A stretch of DNA of 64,000 bases from Paraburkholderia sp. Ac-20340 (GTDB lineage: Bacteria; Pseudomonadota; Gammaproteobacteria; Burkholderiales; Burkholderiaceae), in contig NZ_JAAGPR010000006.1 of assembly GCF_017104965.1 (NCBI RefSeq), positions 372,001 to 436,000 of the forward strand, written 5' to 3'. Numbering within the stretch: the stretch's first letter is position 1; each line of letters starts with the position of its first letter. A program made the translations under genes and the position numbers. The notes under the pieces are model-generated. The model was not told where the DNA came from. It ran no database searches and saw only the letters and a program-made list of their open reading frames with translations. Below, piece by piece: positions 1-7,923 of this stretch.

Positions 1-2
1 CG

Positions 3-596
3 ACGCCTCCGCTGATTGCTATTGCGCTTCGCGGTCGCCAGTTATTCCAATACGATGACACGGCTCGTGTGCCCGATGAAAAAATCGCGGCACTGCTCAA
101 TGGCGAGCAGCTGGTTCCGCCGCCGCCTTTGCCGCCTGAAGTGTTCGCCACGCGTGAGGTTGAACAGATTCGTCCGGCACTGGTGGATGCGAGTCGCGAC
201 TGGAATCTGCTCGATGCGGATTTCCGTACGCGTTTGCTGCTCGTTTATAAAATCATGCACGAGCAATACGGTTACGACATGGCTTTGCTTGAAGGTTATC
301 GCAGCCCCGATCGGCAGGACCGGCTGGCAAGAATGGGGGGCAGCGTGACTAATGCCGCGGCGTTTCAGAGCTATCACCAATACGGACTCGCAGCGGATAA
401 CGCATTCCTGCGTGACGGCAAGCTCGTCATTTCAGAAAAAGATCCGTGGGCCATGCGCGGCTATCAGTTATATGGACAGGTTGCCGAACAGGTTGGCCTC
501 ACATGGGGCGGACGCTGGAAAATGATGGACCTCGGGCACGTCGAATATCACAAGCCCGGTTTCGTGCTGGGACGCAGGCCGGCAGATGCAAAATGA
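3..596 (+). CDS. M15-family peptidoglycan peptidase (partial, 5' end outside window)
   Basis: Probable zinc-dependent peptidoglycan peptidase of the M15 (VanY/CwlK-like) family. The reading frame is open from base 3, so the true start lies upstream; a GTG at 69 is only an internal candidate. Counting from that GTG, the family signature S-x-H-x-x-G-x-A-x-D is present with His103 and Asp110 as zinc ligands, and a Glu159-Tyr-His161 pair supplies the usual catalytic Glu and third His. A G-Y-R-S motif near residue 77 also fits. The position just before tssM suggests that it opens the cell wall for the secretion apparatus, as the TagX peptidase does in Acinetobacter; that role is inference. It could instead be a secreted effector or a housekeeping L,D/D,D-peptidase. 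The family call is firm. Confidence 0.82.
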   Translation, partial: TPPLIAIALRGRQLFQYDDTARVPDEKIAALLNGEQLVPPPPLPPEVFATREVEQIRPALVDASRDWNLLDADFRTRLLLVYKIMHEQYGYDMALLEGYRSPDRQDRLARMGGSVTNAAAFQSYHQYGLAADNAFLRDGKLVISEKDPWAMRGYQLYGQVAEQVGLTWGGRWKMMDLGHVEYHKPGFVLGRRPADAK

Positions 597-621
597 CATG
601 CGCAATGACACGTGCATGTCA
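594..621. repeat. 8-bp inverted repeat overlapping the M15 stop codon
   Basis: Perfect inverted repeat with arms TGACATGC (594-601) and GCATGTCA (614-621) and a 12-base spacer; the TGA stop is part of the left arm. There is no T run after it, so it is not a standard terminator. It may form an RNA hairpin at the end of the peptidase message or be a protein site. Confidence 0.4.
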
Positions 622-904
622 CCGGCAGCAGATAAGCACGCATGCGTATATGCAGATTGGGCCGAAGCAAAACGCAATGCGAACAATAAAGAGGATGGAT
701 ATGGGGCGTTCTTTCAATACCTTGAGCGACATGCCGCGCAAGCCGCGCAATTCCTTTCCTGATCTCTCACAGTTTTCACATCGTTCGCCGATCCTGTCCT
801 GTACATGATCGGCTGCACGCGCGCGCCCTGCCCGTTGCGCGTCTCGCCACCGTCACGCATGAATCACCAGAACAGCACTCAAAGCATCAGGATCTGACCG
901 GCAT
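597..904 (+). other. Intergenic region upstream of tssM
   Basis: About 308 bases without a convincing gene; the plus-strand ORF across 446-808 mostly overlaps the peptidase in another frame and has no family signature. Apart from the inverted repeat at 594-621 I see no strong sigma70 promoter. The region presumably carries the start of the tssM-tagF-ompA transcript, unless that is read through from upstream. Confidence 0.4.
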
Positions 905-3900
905 ATGCAACGCTTTCTCAACGTGTTGACTCACAAGCGCACGCTTTCCATCATCGGCATCATTGCGCTGGCAGCCGTGATCTATATTGCAGCCGACACG
1001 CTGCAGATCGGGCTCGTCTGGGTCGCGGCCGTGCTCGGCGTGCTGTTCGCGCTCTGGCTGATTGTGTGGATCGTGCGCCGCATTCGCGTGCGCCGCGCCA
1101 ATCGCAAGCTCGGCGACATGCTCGAACAGCAGGCCCAGGTCGAAACGCCGGCCGCCGTCGCCGCGCGCGGCACGCAGGCCGAACTCGACGCGCTGCGCAC
1201 GCGCCTGACCGACGCGGTCAAGACCATCAAGAGCTCGAAGATCGGCCAGCTTTCCGGCGGCTCCGCGCTTTACGAATTGCCGTGGTACATCGTGATCGGC
1301 AATCCGGCGGCAGGCAAAAGCAGCGCGGTCATCAATTCCGGCCTGCAATTCCCGTTCGCCGATAAAAAAGACGCCATCGTGCATGGCATCGGCGGTACGC
1401 GTAACTGCGACTGGTTCTTCACGACCGAAGGCATTCTGCTCGATACCGCAGGCCGCTATTCGGTTCACGAAGAAGACCGTGGCGAATGGCTCGGCTTTCT
1501 GGGCCTGCTCAAGCGCTTCCGTCCCAAGGCGCCGATCAACGGCATCATCGTCACGGCGAGCATTGCGGAACTCACTGGCAATCGCCCGGAATTCGCCATC
1601 GATCTGGCGAAGAACCTGCGCCAGCGCGTGCAGGAACTCACGGAAAAACTCGAAGTCTTCGCGCCCGTCTATGTGATGTTCACGAAGGTGGACCTGATCA
1701 CGGGCTTTACCGAATTCTTTAGCGCGAACGATCGCCACGAATACGATCGCGTCTGGGGCGCCACCCTGCCCTACGAGCCCGATGAAAAGCGCGACGTGGT
1801 CGCGCAGTTCGACGAACGCTTCGAAGAACTCTATGACGGCCTGAAGGAAATCAGCATTGCGCAGATGTCGATCAGCCGCGGCAATGCGCTCACGCCGGGC
1901 CAGTTGAGCTTCCCGCTCGAATTCTCGACGATCAAGCCCGCCTTGCGCGCGTTCCTCGCCACGCTGTTCGAGAACAACCCATTCCAGTACAAGCCGATTT
2001 TCCGCGGCTTCTATTTCACGAGCGCGCTGCAGGAAGGCGAAACCAATAGCGCCGCCGCGCAGCGCATCGCCAACCGTTTCGCCTTGTCGGCCGATGGCAT
2101 TCCCAAGGCGCAAGCGGCCTTCTCGAAGAACGGTTTCTTCCTGAAAGACCTGTTTTCCAAGGTGATTTTCGCGGACAAGCAGACCGTGCGCCAGTTCGCG
2201 AGCCCGGCAAAAACGCGTCTGCGTTACGCCACGTTCTTTGGCGTGGTGGCGGCGCTCGCGCTCGCGCTGGGCGGCTGGACGTGGTCGGCGGTCAATAACC
2301 AGCAACTGGTGGCGAACGTGCAGGCCGATCTCGACAACGTCGAGAAGCTGCAACAGAACCGCAACGACCTGCAGTCGCGTCTGCAGGCAATGGACATTCT
2401 GGAAGACCGCATCGACCAGCTCGAACAGTTCCGTCGCGACAAGCCGCTCGCGGTGTCGCTGGGCCTGTATCAGGGCGATCGCATCGAACAGCATCTGCTC
2501 GAAGAGTATTACAACGGCGTGCGCCAGATCATGCTCACGCCGGTCTCGCAGAATCTCGCTTCCTTCCTCAAGGATGTCGATGCCCACCCGGACCAGCTCG
2601 CGCCGATGACGCACGCGCCCGACTCCGGCGCCGTGCCGGTTTCCGCGCACGCAGCGATGGCGAACACGAGCCAGGGCGGCCTCTACAGCGACGCCTCGCC
2701 CTCGAGCGTGGAAGACGCGTACAACGCGCTCAAAACTTACCTGATGCTTTCGGATAAGCGTCACGTCGAAACCGCTCACCTCACCGACCAGATCGCCCGC
2801 TTCTGGCGCGGCTGGCTCGAACAGAATCGCGGCAACATGCCTCGCGACGAGATGATCCGCAGCGCCGAGCGCATGATCACGTTCTATCTCGCGCGCGTGA
2901 ACGACGACGACTGGCCGATGGTCGACGCGAATCTCTCGCTGATCGACCAGACGCGCGAAAACCTGCGTCATGTGGTGCGCGGCATGCCGGCACGCCAGCG
3001 CGTGTATGAAGAGATCAAGGCGCGCGCCTCCACGCGTTTCGCGCCGATGACCGTCGCGCGCATCGTCGGTGACAGCAATACGGCGCTGGTCGCGGGCAGC
3101 TACGCGATTCCCGGCACCTTCACGCGCGAAGCGTGGTTCCAGTACGTGCAGCCCGCGATCCGCGATGCGGCCACCAAGGAGCTGCAGGCCAAGGACTGGG
3201 TGCTCAACACCTCGGCGTCCGACGACCTCACACTCGAAGGCAGCCCGGAGCAGATCCAGAAAACCCTCGTGGGCATGTACAAGGCCGAATACGCGCAGCA
3301 CTGGCAGAAGTTCATGCAGGGCATCGCCGTGCAGGACTTCGGTAGCTTCGGTCAGGCCGTGGATGCGATGAACCGCCTGGGCGACCCGCAGGATTCGCCG
3401 ATCCGCAAGATCCTCGAAACCGCGTATGACCAGACGTCGTGGGATAACCCGTCGCTCGTCAACACCACCATCAAGCAGGCGCAAAGCGGCATCAAGGGCT
3501 GGTTCAAGAACCTGTTCTCGCGCGCGACCAGCGGCACGGTGGAAGCGAATATCGACATCAACGGCAATCCGGTCGAAATCCCGATGGGTCCGATCGGCCA
3601 GGCGTTCGCGGGTCTCGGCCGTATCGTCGTCACGCACGACAATGGCTCGATGCTCAAGGGCTATATGGACTCGCTGTCGAAGGTGCGCACGCGCTTCAAC
3701 ACGATCAAGAACCAGGGCGATCCGGGACCGGGCGCGCGTCAGCTGATGCAGCAGACGCTCGACGGCAACGGCTCGGAACTGTCCGATTCCCTGAAGTTCG
3801 TCGACGAGCAGATGCTCACGGGTCTCACCGACGATCAGCGCAAGGCGCTGCGTCCCCTGCTCGTGCGTCCGCTGATGCAGGCTTACGCCGTGGTCATTCA

Positions 3901-4774
3901 ACCGGCCAGCGTCGAAGTGAACAAGGTGTGGAACGCGCAGGTGTATCAGCCGTTCCAGGCGTCGCTCGCCAACAAGTATCCGTTCGCGGGTACGGCGAAG
4001 GTCGAAGCCGGTTCGAGCGAAATCGGCCAGATGTTCGGCCCGGATGGCGCGATCTCGAAGTTCGTCAGCACTACGCTCGGGCCGCTCGCCGTGCGTCGCG
4101 GCGACACGCTGACCGCACGCACGTGGGGCGATATGGGTCTGGCGCTCACGCCGGATTTCACCGGCGGCTTCGCGCGCTGGGTCGCACCGCTGGGCGGTGG
4201 CGCAGCAGGCGCAAACGGTGGTGCGAGCGAACCGCAGACCGTGTTCCAGATCCTGCCGCAGCCTTCGACCGGCACGACCGAGTACACGATTGCGATCGAC
4301 GGCCAGCAACTGCGTTATCGCAACACGCCGCCGCAGTGGACCAACTTCGTGTGGCCGAACCCGAACGGCTCGCCTGGCGCGACGCTGTCGGCGACCACCT
4401 TCGACGGCCGCACGATCCAGCTCGTCAACGAGCCGGGCCGCTACGGTCTGGAGAAGCTGATCAATTCGGCGCAACGTAGCCGCCGCCCGGACGGCACCTT
4501 CGACCTCACCTGGACGCAAGGCAGCGTGACGGTGTCGCTGAGCATGCGCATCATCAGCACCTCGCAGCCCACGGCTTCGAGCGGCGATGCGCCGCAACAG
4601 CAAGGTCTGAAGGGCGTGCAACTGCCGTCGTCGATTGCGAACGTCGGCGCGGCGGGCGGCGCGCAGAACGCACAGAATCCGCAAGGCGCCAGCGCGGCCG
4701 CTGGCCCGCAGGCCGCAATGGGCGCACCGGCGACCGTTGCTGGCACAACCAACTCGCAGGGAGTCGCGCAATGA
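905..4774 (+). CDS. tssM: T6SS membrane complex protein TssM (IcmF family)
   Basis: Inner-membrane core of the T6SS trans-envelope complex; it binds TssL in the inner membrane and the lipoprotein TssJ in the periplasm. The 1289-residue length is normal for the family. Two N-terminal membrane helices (about residues 14-31 and 36-58) precede a cytoplasmic NTPase-like domain with an intact Walker A motif GNPAAGKS at 132-139 and a Walker B-like LLDTAGR with Asp180. A third helix at about 440-462 leads into the large periplasmic part, and the C terminus is Ala/Gln-rich. The ATG at 905 gives the N-terminal helices directly; the ribosome site is weak. tagF starts inside its stop (ATGA overlap), so translation is probably coupled. 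The intact Walker A matters because some IcmF homologues have lost it. Confidence 0.97.
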   Translation: MQRFLNVLTHKRTLSIIGIIALAAVIYIAADTLQIGLVWVAAVLGVLFALWLIVWIVRRIRVRRANRKLGDMLEQQAQVETPAAVAARGTQAELDALRTRLTDAVKTIKSSKIGQLSGGSALYELPWYIVIGNPAAGKSSAVINSGLQFPFADKKDAIVHGIGGTRNCDWFFTTEGILLDTAGRYSVHEEDRGEWLGFLGLLKRFRPKAPINGIIVTASIAELTGNRPEFAIDLAKNLRQRVQELTEKLEVFAPVYVMFTKVDLITGFTEFFSANDRHEYDRVWGATLPYEPDEKRDVVAQFDERFEELYDGLKEISIAQMSISRGNALTPGQLSFPLEFSTIKPALRAFLATLFENNPFQYKPIFRGFYFTSALQEGETNSAAAQRIANRFALSADGIPKAQAAFSKNGFFLKDLFSKVIFADKQTVRQFASPAKTRLRYATFFGVVAALALALGGWTWSAVNNQQLVANVQADLDNVEKLQQNRNDLQSRLQAMDILEDRIDQLEQFRRDKPLAVSLGLYQGDRIEQHLLEEYYNGVRQIMLTPVSQNLASFLKDVDAHPDQLAPMTHAPDSGAVPVSAHAAMANTSQGGLYSDASPSSVEDAYNALKTYLMLSDKRHVETAHLTDQIARFWRGWLEQNRGNMPRDEMIRSAERMITFYLARVNDDDWPMVDANLSLIDQTRENLRHVVRGMPARQRVYEEIKARASTRFAPMTVARIVGDSNTALVAGSYAIPGTFTREAWFQYVQPAIRDAATKELQAKDWVLNTSASDDLTLEGSPEQIQKTLVGMYKAEYAQHWQKFMQGIAVQDFGSFGQAVDAMNRLGDPQDSPIRKILETAYDQTSWDNPSLVNTTIKQAQSGIKGWFKNLFSRATSGTVEANIDINGNPVEIPMGPIGQAFAGLGRIVVTHDNGSMLKGYMDSLSKVRTRFNTIKNQGDPGPGARQLMQQTLDGNGSELSDSLKFVDEQMLTGLTDDQRKALRPLLVRPLMQAYAVVIQPASVEVNKVWNAQVYQPFQASLANKYPFAGTAKVEAGSSEIGQMFGPDGAISKFVSTTLGPLAVRRGDTLTARTWGDMGLALTPDFTGGFARWVAPLGGGAAGANGGASEPQTVFQILPQPSTGTTEYTIAIDGQQLRYRNTPPQWTNFVWPNPNGSPGATLSATTFDGRTIQLVNEPGRYGLEKLINSAQRSRRPDGTFDLTWTQGSVTVSLSMRIISTSQPTASSGDAPQQQGLKGVQLPSSIANVGAAGGAQNAQNPQGASAAAGPQAAMGAPATVAGTTNSQGVAQ

Positions 4775-5781
4775 CGCAGACCGTTCAGGCGCAGATCGCC
4801 TATTTCGGCAAAATTCCCTCGCGCGGCGATTTCGTCAAAAGCGCGAACAATCCGCAGTTGTTGCAGACGCTGGACAACTGGATCGCCGAAGCCATGAACA
4901 TGCTGACCGACGATCCGCGCTGGAAGATCGTCTACGAGGAAGCGCAGCCGATGCACTTCGCGTTTCTCGGTTCGCATAGCCGCCTCGCGATCGCGGGCCA
5001 TATGGTCGCGAGCCACGACCAGTCGTCGCGGCGCTTTCCGTTCCTCGCCGCCACGGCGCTCGAAGTCGAGCAGCCGCTGGCGTTTCTCGCGCGCAGCCCG
5101 CTGGCGTTCGCGCGTTTGTGGTCGCGGGTGGCCTCGCAGATGCAGCCGCTGCTAGGCCCGAGCGAGCCTTCGGGCGCGCTGCAGGCGCTGGGCGAAACGC
5201 ACGTGCCGGTCGATGTGGGCGGCACGGGCAATCCGCACGACGGCACCTTCGCGGATTTCATCGAACACCAGACGCTCTCCGGCCTCGAACAGATGCTGCT
5301 GGGCAGCGGCCATCCCGTGCGCCTCAAAGGCGCGATGCTCGCGCTCGGTTCGCTGCTGCGTCCGGTGATGCAAAGCGGCGCCGCGCATCTCGAACGCGGC
5401 CTCACGCTGCCGCTGCCGACCGACCCGTTCTATCGCAGCCTCGTCGGCGCGTTCTGGCTCGAACTGATCGCGCCGTTCGTCTCGAAGGCCGATTTCGAAC
5501 TGGCCATTTTCCTTGGCACCATCGCGCAGCGCGAACGGCTCATCATCGGCTTCAACGGCGCGTCCGCGAAGACCCTGCATAGCGTGGTCGATCCGCAAAC
5601 CTATTCAGCTCATAACATCGACATCGACGATCCCGAGTGGATCGACGATCATGCACAAAGCGACCATGGCATCAGCAAACTCGTCAGCTACCTCGATCAA
5701 CCGCAACTCTCGCTGCGCGTCGCCATCGACACGTTCCGCGAAGCGTTCATCGGAGAGCCGGTCAATGGCCGACGTGGTTAA
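4771..5781 (+). CDS. tagF: T6SS-associated protein TagF (DUF2094 family)
   Basis: A 336-residue cytoplasmic protein of the TagF family. The N-terminal motif YFGKIPSRGDFV (about residues 11-22) and the following DNW are the family hallmark. In Pseudomonas and others TagF is a post-translational repressor of T6SS firing, usually beside the PpkA/PppA kinase-phosphatase pair; no such pair is visible here, so control may work differently. It starts in the tssM stop codon (4-base overlap) and its own end overlaps the next start at 5765 by 17 bases, which places all three genes in one tightly coupled operon. No signal peptide or membrane segment is seen. Confidence 0.93.
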   Translation: MTQTVQAQIAYFGKIPSRGDFVKSANNPQLLQTLDNWIAEAMNMLTDDPRWKIVYEEAQPMHFAFLGSHSRLAIAGHMVASHDQSSRRFPFLAATALEVEQPLAFLARSPLAFARLWSRVASQMQPLLGPSEPSGALQALGETHVPVDVGGTGNPHDGTFADFIEHQTLSGLEQMLLGSGHPVRLKGAMLALGSLLRPVMQSGAAHLERGLTLPLPTDPFYRSLVGAFWLELIAPFVSKADFELAIFLGTIAQRERLIIGFNGASAKTLHSVVDPQTYSAHNIDIDDPEWIDDHAQSDHGISKLVSYLDQPQLSLRVAIDTFREAFIGEPVNGRRG

Positions 5782-6724
5782 ACGCAGCGGCCTGGCCGCG
5801 GCGGTGGCGCTGAGCCTGGGCGCGCTGGCCTCGTTTGCAACAAATGCATCGGCCGACGATGCCAGCCCCGCGCGCGTCACGCCCATCGTGACGAACGGCG
5901 CGACGGTGAGCGGCACGATTCCCGCCGCTTCGGGCCCGGCCAATGTCGCCGCTACGTCGACGCCGTCGGTCGCTTCCGCTGCGGCGCCGCGCAGCACCGT
6001 CACGTCGACGCCCGCGCCGGTCGATGCCACGCCCGGCCAGGTCGTGGCCGGCGGCAAGGTGCCTGACGAAGCCACCCACGCCGCCGTGCTGCAACGCCTG
6101 CGCGATACCTATGGCGCGGGCAATGTGGTCGATCAGATCGAAGTGGGCGACGTGGCGACGCCGCCGAACTGGTCGTCGAATGTGCAGAAGCTGCTGGGCG
6201 CGCAGCTCAAGCAGATCCACAAAGGACAACTGAAGATCGACGGCACGCAGATCGACGTGCGCGGCGAAGTAGGCAATGAAGCGCAGCGTCAGCAGATCGC
6301 CAGCGATATGGCGAACGCGCTCAATCCCACCTACACGATTCGCAACGGCCTGCGCGTGAGCGCTTCGGAACAGGGTCTGCTCGACCAGACGCTCGCGAAC
6401 CGCACGATCGAATTCGAAACGGGCAGCGCCACGCTCGCGCCGGAAGGTCGCGCGATCCTCGACCAGATGGCGGCCGTGCTCGCGAAGATGAATACGCGCA
6501 CCGTGGAAATCATCGGCCACACCGACAACTCGGGTAACCGCACCTCGAACATCGCGCTGAGCCAGGCGCGCGCCGATGCGGTGAAGGGGTATCTCGTCGC
6601 CAAGGGGATTTCGCCGCAGCAACTGACGACCAACGGCGTGGGCCCGGATCAACCGGTGGCGTCGAACGACACCACGGACGGACGCGCACGCAATCGCCGT
6701 ATCGAATTCCGCGCGGGTCTCTAA
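5765..6724 (+). CDS. OmpA-family peptidoglycan-binding protein, TagL-like T6SS anchor
   Basis: A 319-residue exported protein. The ATG at 5765, inside the end of tagF, gives a clean signal peptide of about 30 residues ending near NASA. A Thr/Ala/Pro-rich stretch and a central region follow, then a C-terminal OmpA peptidoglycan-binding domain at about 210-319 with the motifs GHTDNSG and RARNRRIEF. In T6SS loci such proteins tie the TssJLM complex to the cell wall. The TagL role is inferred from gene position; the classical TagL has an N-terminal transmembrane anchor, here replaced by what looks like a cleavable signal. Longer upstream starts in this frame run through tagF in another frame and are not credible. 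Confidence 0.9.
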   Translation: MADVVKRSGLAAAVALSLGALASFATNASADDASPARVTPIVTNGATVSGTIPAASGPANVAATSTPSVASAAAPRSTVTSTPAPVDATPGQVVAGGKVPDEATHAAVLQRLRDTYGAGNVVDQIEVGDVATPPNWSSNVQKLLGAQLKQIHKGQLKIDGTQIDVRGEVGNEAQRQQIASDMANALNPTYTIRNGLRVSASEQGLLDQTLANRTIEFETGSATLAPEGRAILDQMAAVLAKMNTRTVEIIGHTDNSGNRTSNIALSQARADAVKGYLVAKGISPQQLTTNGVGPDQPVASNDTTDGRARNRRIEFRAGL

Positions 6725-6738
6725 GCAAGCGCAGCATG

Positions 6739-6768
6739 AAAAAAGCCCTGCAAATGCAGGGCTTTTTT
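6739..6768. terminator. Bidirectional rho-independent terminator
   Basis: AAAAAAGCCCTGC (6739-6751), loop AAAT, GCAGGGCTTTTTT (6756-6768): a perfect 13-bp inverted repeat with A and T runs on opposite sides. It lies between the convergent ompA-type gene and tssA and should stop transcription from both. Confidence 0.93.
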
Positions 6769-6786
6769 ATCGCCTCGAACTTCAGC

Positions 6787-7923
6787 TTAGTTTTCCGGTT
6801 TCACACCCAGCATCTCGCGGATATGCGAGAGCGTGCCGTCGTCCTTCACCACCGTGGCGAGCCATTCGTGCAGCGGCATGCCAGCCCACTCCGCGGCCTT
6901 ATCGGCGAGATAAGCCACGGGGCTATGCGGTTCGGTCGCGCGGAAGTAATCCGCCACGGCACGCAGTTGCGCTACCGCGTCTGCGCGGCTCTGGATGCCG
7001 CCATGCGCGCGGCTGGGAACGCGGGTTTGAGTCTGCACATAGTCCTCGTGAGGCAATGGCGTCTTGAAGCTCGGCTCGGAACGCCCTGACGTATTCGACG
7101 CATCGCTCTGCCCGTCTTCCGTTTGCTGCGCGTTGTCCTGCTTCGCGCGCGCGTCCGGGTCGACACCCACGTCGCGCGCGAAGCGCTCCAGAAGCCGATA
7201 AACCGTGTCGAAAGCCTCGCGCGTCTGACGAAAGCTCGGCGCGGAATCGCCGGCCTTCTGCTCCAGCGCCTGATCGAGCGCGGCCAGCGCGGCCTCGAAC
7301 GTCTTGAACTGCGCCAGCAGCGCCTCGTAGAACGCCGGTGACGTTGCGCGCCGCGACGCATCGATCTGTTCGACCGAAGGCTTGCCGCGCGCGATATCGT
7401 GAGCGTTGTCGGGATCGCGCTTCACCGCTTGCGCTACGTGCTGCGCCACGTCCCAGTCGAGCGTGCTGAACGCGATACCCGACTGCGTGAGCGGCACGGC
7501 GCGCAGCAACTCGGCCGAACGACCCGCGAGCCACGCCACATTGCCCAGACGCGATTCGACATCATCACCTTCGGGCTGCGGATGCACCTGCTCCCAGAAG
7601 CGCTCGACCAGTCCGGTCAGCACGGCATAGCCTTGCGTCAGGCCCGGCACGCCTTCCTGGATCGCCAGCGCTTCGGTCAGCCACACGGCCACGCGCAGAT
7701 CTTTGGTCTGCGTGGCGAGCAGCGCCGAACAACGCTCGGCGACAAACGGCCAGTCGGCTTCCTTGATTTCCGTGACCCATTCGCCCTGATCGAGCGAGGG
7801 ATCGTCGAAGCGGCGCGCGTAGGCGATCGCATCGAAATCGGCGGAAAACAGCAGGTCCTCGCCGCACGGCGAGCTTTCGTTGATAGGCGCCAGCAGCGCG
7901 GTGTAATCAGTCGACATGGTCAT
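6787..7923 (-). CDS. tssA: T6SS assembly protein TssA (ImpA N-terminal domain)
   Basis: TssA primes and guides sheath-tube polymerisation. The 378-residue product has an ImpA_N domain over roughly residues 8-130, with the early motif SPCGEDLL, a middle region and an acidic linker near residues 275-300. The ATG at 7923 overlaps the tssH stop by 4 bases (ATGA); a second ATG at 7917 gives a form two residues shorter. It is the last gene of the minus-strand T6SS operon and runs into the bidirectional terminator. Confidence 0.94.
   Translation of the reverse strand: MTMSTDYTALLAPINESSPCGEDLLFSADFDAIAYARRFDDPSLDQGEWVTEIKEADWPFVAERCSALLATQTKDLRVAVWLTEALAIQEGVPGLTQGYAVLTGLVERFWEQVHPQPEGDDVESRLGNVAWLAGRSAELLRAVPLTQSGIAFSTLDWDVAQHVAQAVKRDPDNAHDIARGKPSVEQIDASRRATSPAFYEALLAQFKTFEAALAALDQALEQKAGDSAPSFRQTREAFDTVYRLLERFARDVGVDPDARAKQDNAQQTEDGQSDASNTSGRSEPSFKTPLPHEDYVQTQTRVPSRAHGGIQSRADAVAQLRAVADYFRATEPHSPVAYLADKAAEWAGMPLHEWLATVVKDDGTLSHIREMLGVKPEN

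Noticed and set aside
446..808. 120-codon ORF reaching into the gap before tssM
   Set aside because: Mostly inside the M15 gene in another frame; no ribosome site or recognisable domain.
887..4771. 1294-codon minus-strand ORF opposite tssM
   Set aside because: Arg/Ala/His-rich shadow caused by GC-biased third positions; no ribosome site, no family likeness, and tssM is certain on the other strand.
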